Positions 54,410 through 62,658 are shown, numbered from the stretch's first letter. The stretch is 64,000 nt of DNA from Lysinibacillus sp. G4S2 (GCF_030348505.1 NZ_JAUCFJ010000002.1:438001-502000); one strand, 5' to 3'. Notes: a model not told the origin generated them from the letters alone. A program made the numbers and translations.

Positions 54410-54931
54410 ATGATCACTAAATTCAAATATACAGACACCGAACTAAAAAAGCTCCTCTCGTCAATGGTGGTACTCATTGATACTAGGGAGCAGGTGAATC
54501 AGCATATTATAAACTTTTTTCAAATCAATAATATCCCATATACAGCTATAAAGCTAGATACAGGGGATTATAGTGCTATGATTCCGCAAAATTTCGAGCT
54601 GGGTATATACAGAGATACCTATTTTCCATTAACAGTAGAACGTAAGAACAGCATTGACGAGTTAGCCAGTAGTATCAAAGAGGAGAGGTTCGAACATGAA
54701 TTGATCCGATCGCAGAAATCAAACTTTACTTTATTAATAGAAGGTAGTTACTCAGACTTGGTGCATGGTAACTACAGAAGCCATTACAACTCCAAAGCAT
54801 TACTCGCACGAATCAAAACGTTTGAAGCACGCTACCGCTTCTCTACAACCTTTTTGAATGATAGGCAATTAAGCGGTAACTGGATATACAACCATCTTTA
54901 TTATCATGTTCGAGCCGCGTTGAAAGGATAG
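54410..54931 (+). CDS. ERCC4-type nuclease
   Basis: A 173-residue nuclease of the ERCC4/XPF fold: LIDTREQ at ~22-28, TGDYSAMIP, and VERKNSIDELASSI with the ERK motif, the metal-binding E-R-K-x3-D signature. Such proteins cut branched or fork-shaped DNA as single-domain enzymes in phages. There is no helicase part and no HhH domain, as usual for the phage form. It starts directly at the stop of the previous gene. The role is probably resolution of replication or recombination intermediates. Confidence 0.85.
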   Translation: MITKFKYTDTELKKLLSSMVVLIDTREQVNQHIINFFQINNIPYTAIKLDTGDYSAMIPQNFELGIYRDTYFPLTVERKNSIDELASSIKEERFEHELIRSQKSNFTLLIEGSYSDLVHGNYRSHYNSKALLARIKTFEARYRFSTTFLNDRQLSGNWIYNHLYYHVRAALKG

Positions 54932-55229
54932 AGATGTTAGTCCTGAAACGACGTGTGTCAAATTTGACTCTCCCTACAGAGATAGTAATCGGACAAATCA
55001 GACACCTTAAAAAGAGAAGTTGTTAACCTTTGTTAACGTCTTTTATATAAAGCACAATTTTTCTAGTTACCAATTTGCAGAAGATGTACAGAGACATTCG
55101 GTGGAGATATAGCTTAGAACGCACAAGAAGCGACAGGGGCGTTTTAAATCTATTTTGTGAGAAAAAGTACAAACGTGAAACGAATGTTCTAAAAAGGGCT
55201 GTAAAACATGTTTTAGGGGTGATGGCATT
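54932..55229. other. Palindrome-bearing intergenic region
   Basis: About 300 bases with a perfect 12-bp palindrome GTCAAATTTGAC (54957-54968), a paired GTTAAC-N4-GTTAAC near 55020, and AAAACATGTTTTAG near 55205 just before the ribosome binding site of the next gene. No RNA gene recognised. Confidence 0.5.
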
Positions 55230-55526
55230 TTGAATAAGAAATATGATTGGGATTGGATGCGAGAATATTATGCACGATCTCAGAAAAATAGCCGTACATC
55301 GTTAAAGGATGTTTCCCAGCTCTTTGAGGTACCTTATCAAACTGTTAGGAGAATAGCAGTGAAAGAAAACTGGATAGGCGGTGTAGCTGTATGTAGATGC
55401 GCTGAATTGATTGAGTATTTTCCAGATACTGAATACCAGGAACAATATTTGAAATTGGCTAAACCGCTAGCACATCGGAATTATAAGGAATTGGAAGAAA
55501 TGCAACGATTCGATGATTGGTTTTGA
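55230..55526 (+). CDS. HTH protein, N-terminal-terminase-small-subunit-like
   Basis: A 98-residue protein with the layout YDWDWMREYYARS, a helix-turn-helix TSLKDVSQLFEVPYQTVRRI and KENWIGG. This resembles the N-terminal DNA-binding part of phage small terminase subunits (phage terminase GpP/TerS type), but the oligomerisation domain is short. It could be a truncated or minimal TerS, or a regulator. The TTG at 55230 follows TTAGGGGTGATGG. Monocistronic by spacing. Confidence 0.5.
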   Translation: MNKKYDWDWMREYYARSQKNSRTSLKDVSQLFEVPYQTVRRIAVKENWIGGVAVCRCAELIEYFPDTEYQEQYLKLAKPLAHRNYKELEEMQRFDDWF

Positions 55527-56026
55527 AAGCTACAAATGATGACTTACTGATTGGTAACGTTACTAAATAGCGTTCCTTTTGAAATGCTACAAAAGCTCAG
55601 ATAAATTACGTTTTTCGATGCACTGGACATGTTGAGAAATGTTAAGGTTGCAACGTTTCCAAAACGGAACTCAATTCACTTCCCAAACGGAACAGGACAG
55701 TAAGAAAACGTAAGGTATTAGTGATTTTAGAGCCTTGCAAAACCTAACATTTTACGGAGTACTCCATTGTAGTACTCCAATCGTTTGCCAGTAGTACTAC
55801 ATTGATTTAACTAAGGGAAAGCAGTCGTTTCATAGCGTTATTTTGAGAGTTGATTGGAACGTTCCAAAACACAACACAAATACTTTTCCAAAACAAACAA
55901 ACCCCAAGAAAACCCATGAATTAGAACAAAAAGTATGCATCCAAAAGTGTGCATATCCAAGAAAAAAGGATGCAACCTTTTCGTGCGATGGTTGCAATGT
56001 TTGAAAAATGAGAGGAGGAAAACATA
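55527..56026. other. 500-bp non-coding region dense in paired short repeats
   Basis: Contains GGTAACGTTACT, TTCCAAAACGGAAC and TTCCCAAACGGAAC, three AGTACT-centred sites (near 55758, 55772 and 55793), GGAACGTTCC and three GCATCC/GGATGC words. No frame in it has start signals. Candidate origin, regulatory hub or packaging site of the element. Confidence 0.45.
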
Positions 56027-56635
56027 GTGGACATCAAAACAGAGAAATGGCTCGATTATGAAATTCGTTTTGTGGAAATTGAAGGTGAGTGGTGGGGAAT
56101 TGCTAAAGATATAGCCGATGCCCTTTGTTACAGTAGTACAGCTGCTATGACAAGACACTTAAAAAGTAAATTTCTTACACATGTCAAATTGACTGGTATG
56201 AATCAGAAGTTTACAGCAATATCCGAACAAGGGATTTACAAAGCGATAACTCGTTCACAAAGACCTGAAGCAGAAGCATTTGAAGATTGGCTATTTGAAG
56301 TAGTTAAAACACTTCGCCAGTCGTCAGGGTTAGAAGGTTTTCAAATCTTTAGGATGCTAGACAAAGTGCATCAAAAGGAAACAATGGCTAAGTTGCAACA
56401 ATCATTACTAGAACCAACAACGGTGAGCTTTATAAAAGCAAATACAATTGCTAACAAAGCAGTTTCTAGTCGTCATGGACACGTGAAATCTCTAAAGAAA
56501 AATCAGATGACACCTGAGATGTTAATTGAACGAGAGCCAATCTTAGCCGATACAGTTGATTTAATGATCGCAAAAGAGAAATTCCGACTTGATTTGTCAG
56601 TCAGTAAGAAAGTGTATGAAAAGTATGTGCATTAA
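56027..56635 (+). CDS. Bro-N domain antirepressor-like protein
   Basis: A 202-residue protein with a Bro-N (BRO N-terminal, DNA-binding) domain at ~1-105: WWGIAKDIADALCYSSTAAM, ISEQGIYKAITRS and AEAFEDWLFEVVKTLRQ, followed by a helical C-terminal part. Phage Bro-N proteins act as antirepressors or DNA-binding regulators. Since the element's repressor lacks a visible self-cleavage domain, this is the best candidate for its antagonist. The GTG at 56027 follows AGAGGAGG. Confidence 0.85.
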   Translation: MDIKTEKWLDYEIRFVEIEGEWWGIAKDIADALCYSSTAAMTRHLKSKFLTHVKLTGMNQKFTAISEQGIYKAITRSQRPEAEAFEDWLFEVVKTLRQSSGLEGFQIFRMLDKVHQKETMAKLQQSLLEPTTVSFIKANTIANKAVSSRHGHVKSLKKNQMTPEMLIEREPILADTVDLMIAKEKFRLDLSVSKKVYEKYVH

Positions 56636-56892
56636 CAGGCAGTAAAGCTTATGAATATGTGATTAAAAATTCCGAACTGAACACATACATGAATTCAAAA
56701 AAATAGTGTGCATCTAGAATGCAACCATGCTAACTTTTGCTAACATATTTCCGTATTAAGGATGCTAAGAAATGCTAAGGTATGTCTCTTGTAGGAGGCT
56801 AATAACCGCTTCGAAGATGTTGGCTTTTGTCGGCAACCCACTAAGATGTTGGAAAATGTAGGTGTACTGTATATACGGGATGGTGAAAGATA
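56636..56892. other. Non-coding gap with GCTAA-pair motifs
   Basis: Holds ATGCTAACTTTTGCTAACAT (near 56728) and ATGCTAAGAAATGCTAAGG (near 56761), which resemble the GTTAAC pair at ~55022. No gene seen. Confidence 0.4.
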
Positions 56893-57324
56893 TTGACTTT
56901 AGATGAATTAAAACGCCTATTTAAAAAGCAAATACCAGCTGCTTATGAATCGCTAAAAGAAGCAGAAACAATGCCAGAAGGTGAGGTTAAGCGTTATAAA
57001 ATATCAGCTGCTATTGAGGTGATTGAAAAGGCTCAAGATATTCTCTCGAGTTGCTGGGATGAATTAAAATTTAAGGACGAGCTTATTTTAGCTCATAGAC
57101 TTGATAACGTACCAAGAGAACGTACAGCCATGATTTTCTTTGATTATGTAAATACCGAACCCACAAGGGCTATAAAAAATTTAAAAGCATTAGAGAATTT
57201 AGCGTACAAAAGGCTAATTAAGCTTTTAAACGATCAGGAAGTCCATTTAGAGGATGTTTCAAACACTAGCCAACAAAGTATGGCTGATCGTTTAAAAGCA
57301 AAAGAACAACGAATGAAAGGGTGA
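56893..57324 (+). CDS. Unidentified helical element protein
   Basis: A 143-residue all-helical acidic/basic protein (MTLDELKRLFKKQI…AAIEVIEKAQDILSS…TRAIKNLKALENLAYKRLI). No domain recognised. TTG at 56893 follows GGTGAAAG; ends TGA five bases before the next start. First of a three-gene cluster with the two genes that follow. Confidence 0.6.
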   Translation: MTLDELKRLFKKQIPAAYESLKEAETMPEGEVKRYKISAAIEVIEKAQDILSSCWDELKFKDELILAHRLDNVPRERTAMIFFDYVNTEPTRAIKNLKALENLAYKRLIKLLNDQEVHLEDVSNTSQQSMADRLKAKEQRMKG

Positions 57325-57328
57325 TAGC

Positions 57329-57958
57329 ATGATGACAGACAGCCAATTTTGGGCGTACTTACATGCACAACGAGAATTAGAAGAAATCGAACGAGTATAT
57401 CAAGCGGAGCGACAGGAAGCTTATGAAGGGATCGTTCCCACTATAACAGGTTTCGATTATGGTAGCGGACGCATCTACAAATTGGCTTGTCATGTTGAAG
57501 ATTATGCTATTTACCTGGTAGAGCTTTATGAAAAACGAAATCAGCGCATGGAAAAAGTAAAAAAGCGTGTCGAAGTATTGGAAGAAGCAGTTTCCCTTCT
57601 CTATGATGACGAGCGAGCGCAGTATGAGGCTTGGAAAGCAAATTCCGTTGGTTTATACCCTGATGTGTTAAAGACTCTGAAAGAGTGTTTGAGCTTTGTT
57701 TTAGAACATGACCAAATAAAAGAAGATGCTCATGAATTGTCGGTTACTGAATGGGATGCTCAGGTAGAGAAAATGGAAGAAGATGAGTTGCTTTCAGATT
57801 ACTGGGATCGTGATGGTTCATTTGACGAAGAGATTAAGAAGCGGCGAGAAAAAGAAAAACAGTATGGCCGGGTTGATTTATCAGAAAGCGCGTTACAGAA
57901 CTATGCTGAAAAGTTTACGATAAAAAACCGCTTCCATAAGGCAGTAGCGTATTATTAG
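57329..57958 (+). CDS. Unidentified coiled-coil protein
   Basis: A 209-residue protein, Glu/Lys/Tyr-rich, with coiled-coil segments (~90-120 and ~165-185; RDGSFDEEIKKRREKEKQ). ATG pair at 57329/57332 after AAAGGGTG. Not recognised. Coupling by spacing suggests one function with the genes at 56893 and 58013. Confidence 0.6.
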   Translation: MMTDSQFWAYLHAQRELEEIERVYQAERQEAYEGIVPTITGFDYGSGRIYKLACHVEDYAIYLVELYEKRNQRMEKVKKRVEVLEEAVSLLYDDERAQYEAWKANSVGLYPDVLKTLKECLSFVLEHDQIKEDAHELSVTEWDAQVEKMEEDELLSDYWDRDGSFDEEIKKRREKEKQYGRVDLSESALQNYAEKFTIKNRFHKAVAYY

Positions 57959-58012
57959 TCGTGTAGGTACTTTATGCATTCGGAAAGTAACTACATAGAA
58001 AGGAGAAGATAC

Positions 58013-58831
58013 ATGTTTTGTGTCATTCAGAAAATACAAAAGAAGAAGCAGGATCCGTATGGCACACGTAAAGAAATCATTGTTAGTGAGACAACATTTG
58101 GCTTTGCTGGTGAAGAACCTAAGACGTCATATAGTTACACATACAGCGATGAACGATTTGAAAGACCAATTTTAGATGCCTATAAAATTAGTATTCATCA
58201 CAGCTACCGAGAAAAAGGTGAAGTGAAAAAGAAACAATGGGTTATCTGCACAATGAGTTACTATGATTTCATAGATTCCTGGTACGGCGATCATTATGTT
58301 AATCAGACTTTAAAGGAGAAACTAAATGAAATGGGCATTGATGAAGATACCTTTCATGAACTTATTAACGCTAAGTTGGAACCACTCATTGAACAAATTG
58401 AGTTGGAGTTTCAACAGACAGAAGAATATAGGGTTAAGAAGGAACAAGAAGCTATCCTCAAGGCACATAGAGAAGCGGAGGTAGCATTTGAAAAGGAATA
58501 TGGACCAGGTGAATACCGGTATTGCTATGACGTATTTGGGACATTGCGCAATCCAGCGTACTTAGAGGAGCTAAAGGTTAAGAAAAAGGTGCAAGAAGAA
58601 TATAGAAGACGTAGTTACGAAGAAAGCTTTAAGCGTAACTACAACAATTATTCAAGCGGTGACGGAAGTAGTTACTCAACCGCTTCGACTAGTAACTACA
58701 ACGAAGATGAAAAGAAGATGCTACATGAAATCTATAGAATGGCATCCAAGAAGTTTCATCCCGATGCGTGCGGTGATGACGGTAGTAAGATGAAGCTTTT
58801 AACCAAATTAAAAGATCAGTGGGGACTATAA
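58013..58831 (+). CDS. Protein with a C-terminal J domain
   Basis: A 272-residue protein. The N-terminal part (FCVIQKIQKKKQDPYGT…WVICTMSYYDFIDSW) is an unknown conserved-looking domain. A serine/tyrosine-rich linker (NNYSSGDGSSYSTASTSNY) precedes the final ~40 residues (EKKMLHEIYRMASKKFHPDA), a truncated J domain with the HPD tripeptide that stimulates DnaK. It would recruit host Hsp70 to an element function such as initiator activation, by analogy with phage and plasmid systems. The ATG at 58013 has AGGAGAAG upstream; the ATG at 57974 does not. Confidence 0.75.
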   Translation: MFCVIQKIQKKKQDPYGTRKEIIVSETTFGFAGEEPKTSYSYTYSDERFERPILDAYKISIHHSYREKGEVKKKQWVICTMSYYDFIDSWYGDHYVNQTLKEKLNEMGIDEDTFHELINAKLEPLIEQIELEFQQTEEYRVKKEQEAILKAHREAEVAFEKEYGPGEYRYCYDVFGTLRNPAYLEELKVKKKVQEEYRRRSYEESFKRNYNNYSSGDGSSYSTASTSNYNEDEKKMLHEIYRMASKKFHPDACGDDGSKMKLLTKLKDQWGL

Positions 58832-58962
58832 ATGAAATAAGAGGGGGACGAAATTTCGTTTTCCTATAATCTACTAAAGAGAGATGACTTGTTAAACCCT
58901 ACAACAGACCAATATTAACTTGAAAGAAAGAGAGGAGAAAGAACAATGTAATCTAATCAAGT

Positions 58963-59002
58963 ACCAAGTGCTCGCTATAGAATGAGGACTTGGTATTTTT
59001 TT
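58963..59002 (+). terminator. Terminator at the end of the element operon
   Basis: Arms ACCAAGTGCTC and GAGGACTTGGT (one mismatch), 10-base loop, then seven T. Seventeen bases before it is AGAGGAGAAAGAACA followed by ATG-TAA, a start codon with a good ribosome binding site and an immediate stop. Confidence 0.88.
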
Positions 59003-59156
59003 GTTTATATACTTACTCTAATTTCCATTAGAAAACGACGGAAAACTCAGCATCAGAATCTCGTTTAGACATTCAATGTTAAACATGATGCACAGCTAAT
59101 TTAGTAAGTTTTTTTGTATTTATAATATAAATTTTGTTATTTGGCAAATATTTAAC

Positions 59157-59214
59157 TTGACTCCGTTTTTAAAAGTATGTAATATGAAATAAACTTCACA
59201 TGAAGTCAACTTCA
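59157..59214 (+). promoter_or_regulatory. Promoter with alternating ACTTCA/TGAAGT operator
   Basis: TTGACT (59157-59162), 17-base spacer, TAATAT (59180-59185). Just downstream ACTTCA-CA-TGAAGT (59193-59206) and TGAAGT-CA-ACTTCA (59201-59214) share a half-site, making three alternating half-sites over the transcription start. Probably the autoregulatory site of the XRE protein encoded at 59642. Confidence 0.7.
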
Positions 59215-59236
59215 TATTTCGGAGGGGAGTATTGTA

Positions 59237-59623
59237 TTGAAACGAAAGTTATTTCAAAGAGTATTAATATCGTTCCTTGCAATTATGTTAGGTGTTATTA
59301 GTCTTTTGATGAATCCAGTAGACAAAGTGTCGGCAATCTATCTTTTCATTGCTGGTATTATTATTTTGATTGTATCGATTACAATCTATTTAAGAAAATC
59401 GGAAAAAGAGGATGATTTATCGAAAGAATATGATGAAAGAGATGCTCTTATTGAAGGACATGCTTCAAATATAACTATGCAAGGTATAACGTTATTAATA
59501 ATAGTTTTGCTGTTTTTGAGTAATTTTATTGTATTATCTGTAAAAGCGGTTCTTTTACTATTAATACTAGCTCTTTTCATCCTCAATACTGTAACTAAGT
59601 TTTTCTATGAACGAGTCCTTTAA
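59237..59623 (+). CDS. Four-helix membrane protein of an XRE cassette (DUF2178-like)
   Basis: A 128-residue membrane protein: two N-terminal helices (~8-25, ~33-52), a charged segment SEKEDDLSKEYDERDALIEG, and two C-terminal helices (~82-100, ~103-120). The conserved-looking DERD box before helix 3 is typical of DUF2178-type proteins found beside small XRE regulators in Firmicutes. TTG at 59237 is eight bases after GGAGGGGAG. Followed 18 bases later by the XRE gene. Role unknown. Confidence 0.75.
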   Translation: MKRKLFQRVLISFLAIMLGVISLLMNPVDKVSAIYLFIAGIIILIVSITIYLRKSEKEDDLSKEYDERDALIEGHASNITMQGITLLIIVLLFLSNFIVLSVKAVLLLLILALFILNTVTKFFYERVL

Positions 59624-59641
59624 TTCTAATGGAGGATGAAT

Positions 59642-59845
59642 ATGGAAAATAGAGTGCGAGATTTAAGAAAACAGCATAATTTAACTCAACAAGAATTGGC
59701 TGATCGTGTAAGTGTATCTTCAAGGACGATTATTTCACTTGAGAATCAGAAGTATAATCCTTCTGTATTGCTTGCCTATAAAATTGCATCGATTTTTAAT
59801 CAATCGATAGAAGAAGTTTTTATTTTTGATGAAAATGACAAATAA
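59642..59845 (+). CDS. XRE-family HTH regulator, small
   Basis: A 67-residue single-domain Cro/C1-type regulator (LRKQHNLTQQELADRVSVSS then RTIISLENQKYNPSVLLAYK) of the YozG/YgzD kind. ATG at 59642 with GGAGG six bases upstream; the in-frame ATG at 59636 is too close. It likely autoregulates the three-gene cassette from the ACTTCA/TGAAGT operator. Confidence 0.9.
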   Translation: MENRVRDLRKQHNLTQQELADRVSVSSRTIISLENQKYNPSVLLAYKIASIFNQSIEEVFIFDENDK

Positions 59846-59859
59846 GGAGATTATTTAAT

Positions 59860-60075
59860 ATGTTAGGTTTAGTAAGTATTTTTATCATTTTTGGGATTGT
59901 TTTAACTGCTTGGGGAATTTATCGAATGAAAACAGATGATGGTCTTTTTGGAAAGAGTCAAAAAAGCAAAAATATTTTTAATTTGTTTTTAATGGGAGAG
60001 GCATCCGGAATTGGTCAATTTTTAAGTGGAATTGTTTGTGTAATTGTAGGGGTGGCTATTTTATTGTTTGGGTAA
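59860..60075 (+). CDS. Small two-helix membrane protein of the XRE cassette
   Basis: A 71-residue protein with helices at ~3-20 and ~50-70 around a hydrophilic centre (KTDDGLFGKSQKSKN). Third gene of the cassette, with AAGGAG upstream, 14 bases after the regulator. Function unknown. Confidence 0.7.
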   Translation: MLGLVSIFIIFGIVLTAWGIYRMKTDDGLFGKSQKSKNIFNLFLMGEASGIGQFLSGIVCVIVGVAILLFG

Positions 60076-60114
60076 ACTAATAAGCTACCAATCGTTTAAT
60101 TTAATAATTTAAGC

Positions 60115-60155
60115 AAAAGACCAGGACTCATTTTTATGAGTACCTAGTCTTTTTT
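60115..60155. terminator. Terminator of the XRE cassette (bidirectional)
   Basis: Arms AAGACCAGGACTCAT and ATGAGTACCTAGTCTT, 5-base loop, A run before and T run after. Confidence 0.88.
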
Positions 60156-60294
60156 GTTTGTTCACCTTGTAATTCCTTTTCTTGAGCTTCTATAACTTGC
60201 TTTAATTCTGCTAATTCATCTACTTTAATAATTTCAGTTACCGTTAAATTGTCGGCTACAGACGGAAAGAGAGGTATCTCTATAGAATCGCCTT
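60134..60294 (-). pseudogene. C-terminal relic of a phage-type structural-region protein
   Basis: Minus-strand frame GDSIEIPLFPSVADNLTVTE…LAELKQVIEAQEKELQGEQT ends at the TAA whose complement is 60134-60136. A coiled tail after a short beta region is typical of small proteins encoded next to phage tail/holin genes. Only about 53 codons remain, with no start. Confidence 0.45.
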
Positions 60295-60469
60295 AATAGT
60301 AAGGAACTATGCTCAAATTTGAGCGTATTGTTTTGGAATTGGAAATTGAACTACGAACAATGTTCGTAACAAAAAAGAGCTAAGAATGTAATTTTTAAAA
60401 TAAAGATTCATCAATTAAATGAGCTTTGTTTAACAAAATATCCCCGTTAGAATAGAGGAAAGTTGAAGA

Positions 60470-60922
60470 TTATTTTATTACATTTATTTTTATTAAAAAT
60501 CTGTAATACCAATACAAAAAAGAATAAGGGAGCAAATATGAGAAAAAGGTAAGATAGATATTCCAACCGTTTCCGTAAGTTACCCTTTCAAAATAAACAA
60601 ATACCATTTCTAAAAAAGTGGTGAGCAAGGTCATTAAAAATAGAACAAAATAAGGTTTGTTAATTTTTTTAATGAAAAAGATTAAGTAACATGCGAAGAC
60701 AGGATAAATTCCTAAATCAAAAGGTAATGAAGCTAAATTTTTTTGATTAGGAAAAGGTAGCACCTCCCAAAAACCAAAATAAAAACCTAGGGTATTTATT
60801 GTATAGGTAACAACGCTAAAAAATGGAGAAAACAAGAAAAGTAACATTTTATCTTTTTTGTAAAGGTGCATTATACAGATAATCCATGGAATAAGAAATA
60901 TCAAAAGTAGGTGTAAAATCAT
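60470..60922 (-). CDS. CBO0543-family membrane protein
   Basis: A 150-residue membrane protein with five predicted helices. The stretch EVLPFPNQKNLASLPFDLGIYPV and the closing SYLLPYSFLYWYYRFL match the CBO0543 family of sporulating Firmicutes, function unknown. I chose the ATG at 60922, six bases after AAAGGG; frames extending to 61066 have no ribosome binding site and run through non-coding sequence. Confidence 0.75.
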   Translation of the reverse strand: MILHLLLIFLIPWIICIMHLYKKDKMLLFLFSPFFSVVTYTINTLGFYFGFWEVLPFPNQKNLASLPFDLGIYPVFACYLIFFIKKINKPYFVLFLMTLLTTFLEMVFVYFERVTYGNGWNIYLTFFSYLLPYSFLYWYYRFLIKINVIK

Positions 60923-61112
60923 TATTTTCCCTTTCATTTTAATTATAAATTTATACTTAATCTCTTTATTAAACTGTGTAGGTTTACTGAACAATATAAG
61001 GGAATTGAATAAATTATTATGATTTAGTGGGATAGCGCAGTGCAATAACAACTTGGGGCGATGCAATGCAACAGGTTGCTATCCCAAGTCCATTGTATGT
61101 AATTCAAGTTGA

Positions 61113-61256
61113 AAGCATTACAACTATAAATATGTGTCGGAGGATGAAATAAAAAGAGCCATCTCCATAATAAGAAATGGCTATAATGGTGATCTAAGGT
61201 TTGGTAAAAATGTAAAGCATAAATGGGATACACTATATATAATGCTTTCAATATGA
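61113..61256 (+). pseudogene. Fragment of an unidentified gene
   Basis: A 47-codon frame (KHYNYKYVSEDEIKRAISII…LRFGKNVKHKWDTLYIML) preceded by an in-frame stop and lacking a start signal. The composition is protein-like, so it is probably a relic. Not recognised. Confidence 0.3.
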
Positions 61257-61446
61257 ATATAGCTAGGCTTTGAAATCTAAATAAAATATAAATGTAAAAG
61301 GGTCACTTGATCAGAGTGACCCAAAGCCAAAAAAATCGGGAGATTTCTTAGCTAAGCTAAATAGCTTAACATTACTATAACTATGCTGTAATTATTACAT
61401 CTGTATAGGGACTTGTCCTGCAAAATAAAAGTATAGAAGTGGTTCA

Positions 61447-61767
61447 TTAAGTTTGTGTAACTAATTCTACAGCTTCTACTACTAATGGAGTTCCCGCTGT
61501 GATTGTACCAGTAACACCGTTAAAAGTTAATTCTGTTGTTGAAATTGTATACGAATCGCCTTCTTGTAATACACCGTTGATATAGAAATTATAGTAGCCG
61601 TTTACTACTACCGGAAAAGCAGTGGCAGCAGTCCCGCTATCATCTAGAAAGGCAGTTGCAGGAATAGTAGTACCATCAGCGACCGTCAAATTTGCTGCTA
61701 AAACATCAAAAAATCTAGTCGAAGTACCTGTAACATTTACATGAATATTAATAATTGAAAGTGCCAT
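61447..61767 (-). CDS. DUF4183 protein, short form (spore-surface type)
   Basis: A 106-residue beta-rich protein of the DUF4183 family, found on the exosporium/spore surface genes of Bacilli. The signature YYNFYINGVLQEGDSYTIST followed by TELTFNGVTG and a closing AGTPLVVEAVEL is complete. The ATG at 61767 has AAAGGAGGTG upstream; the in-frame ATG at 61776 lies within that site. Paralogous to the next gene. Expression is likely late in sporulation (inferred). Confidence 0.85.
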   Translation of the reverse strand: MALSIINIHVNVTGTSTRFFDVLAANLTVADGTTIPATAFLDDSGTAATAFPVVVNGYYNFYINGVLQEGDSYTISTTELTFNGVTGTITAGTPLVVEAVELVTQT

Positions 61768-61817
61768 TTTTTTCACCTCCTTTCAAGGGAAGAAGCATTA
61801 TTTAAAAGATTTTTATA

Positions 61818-62237
61818 TCACATTTGTTGGAATCCCAATGATTCTATAATGATTGGAGTTCCAGCAAAAATAGTTGCATTAAATGGGTCAAGAGTTAACG
61901 AATCTGGGGTTACTTTATAGGCACCGCCCTCTTGCATCACAGCATTGATGTAAAGATTGACATATCCGTTGGGATTAAAAAGTTTGAATGCTGTTACTGG
62001 ATCGCCATTATCATCTGTAAATAAATTAGCTGGAAGGGTTGCTCCGTTTGTTAGATCAATATCTTCTGTAACAATATAGAAATATCTATTTATCGTTGGA
62101 ATAATAGTTCCTTCAGGGATAACGACTGGAGGAGATGGGATAGAAGATATGTCTATAGCTTTTATACGGGGCCAAAAAAAATTATTACCTTCACAACAAT
62201 CATTGCAAATAAAACTTAAGTGATTTTTGTTGTTCAT
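61818..62237 (-). CDS. DUF4183 protein, long form (spore-surface type)
   Basis: A 139-residue paralogue with an added ~35-residue N-terminus holding a Cys cluster (FICNDCCEG) and the linker IPSPPVVIPEGTIIPT. The domain reads YVNLYINAVMQEGGAYKVTP … AGTPIIIESLGF. ATG at 62237 follows AAGGGAGGTGAC. Likely cotranscribed with the 106-residue gene (50-base gap). Confidence 0.85.
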   Translation of the reverse strand: MNNKNHLSFICNDCCEGNNFFWPRIKAIDISSIPSPPVVIPEGTIIPTINRYFYIVTEDIDLTNGATLPANLFTDDNGDPVTAFKLFNPNGYVNLYINAVMQEGGAYKVTPDSLTLDPFNATIFAGTPIIIESLGFQQM

Positions 62238-62658
62238 TATTGTGTCACCTCCCTTTTATATTTTTGACCCCATAACTATTTTTTGAAATATTCTGAGCCT
62301 CACACTAATAGGTTATGTTTTCACGTTGAAACACGATTAGTAATACGTCTATTAAATTGAATTTTTTTTAATATAAAGATTGTTTATAGCAGAACAATTA
62401 AAAGAGGTGAGAATTCTTTAATCTAATGAAGAAGAGGTTCAATTGCCTGTTAATTGAAGAAAAAATAAAAAAGCCGCAGCGTGTTACACGCTACAGCTCA
62501 AGATTGGTTACCCTTTTGTGGTTAGTCAGTAGAAGTATTATGCCACAAATGTAGTATGGTGACAAAGTATTTATAAAGTACCTGAAGAGATATGCATATC
62601 GAAATTAAAACATCAGCAGTATCAAAAATGTGCTACTATTACGCTGGCGCCAGAAAAC
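62238..62658. other. Intergenic region with a relic of the gene at 63711
   Basis: AT-rich. At 62466-62500 AAAAAGCCGCAGCGTGTTAC followed by ACGCTACAGCTCA repeats, with few changes, the last codons of the gene ending at 63986. No intact gene is visible. Confidence 0.45.

Larger units (their letters stand above)
49860..58995 (+). mobile_element. Integrated phage-derived element (defective prophage or phage satellite)
   Basis: A gene set with integrase and repressor leftward and excisionase, DUF771, replication-type, nuclease, Bro-N and J-domain genes rightward. They are separated by a three-operator control region and end at a terminator. No capsid, portal, tail, lysis or conjugation genes are present in these 9 kb. 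Neither attachment site could be identified by eye; the left end should lie between 49780 and 49875, and the right end is uncertain. Confidence 0.6.

Noticed and set aside
61024..61251. 75-codon minus-strand frame
   Set aside because: No start signal and unusual composition; the opposite strand has a more protein-like fragment.
61298..61321. GGGTCACTTGATC…GAGTGACCC hairpin
   Set aside because: A good stem, but with no T run and no gene ending nearby; could not be assigned as a terminator.
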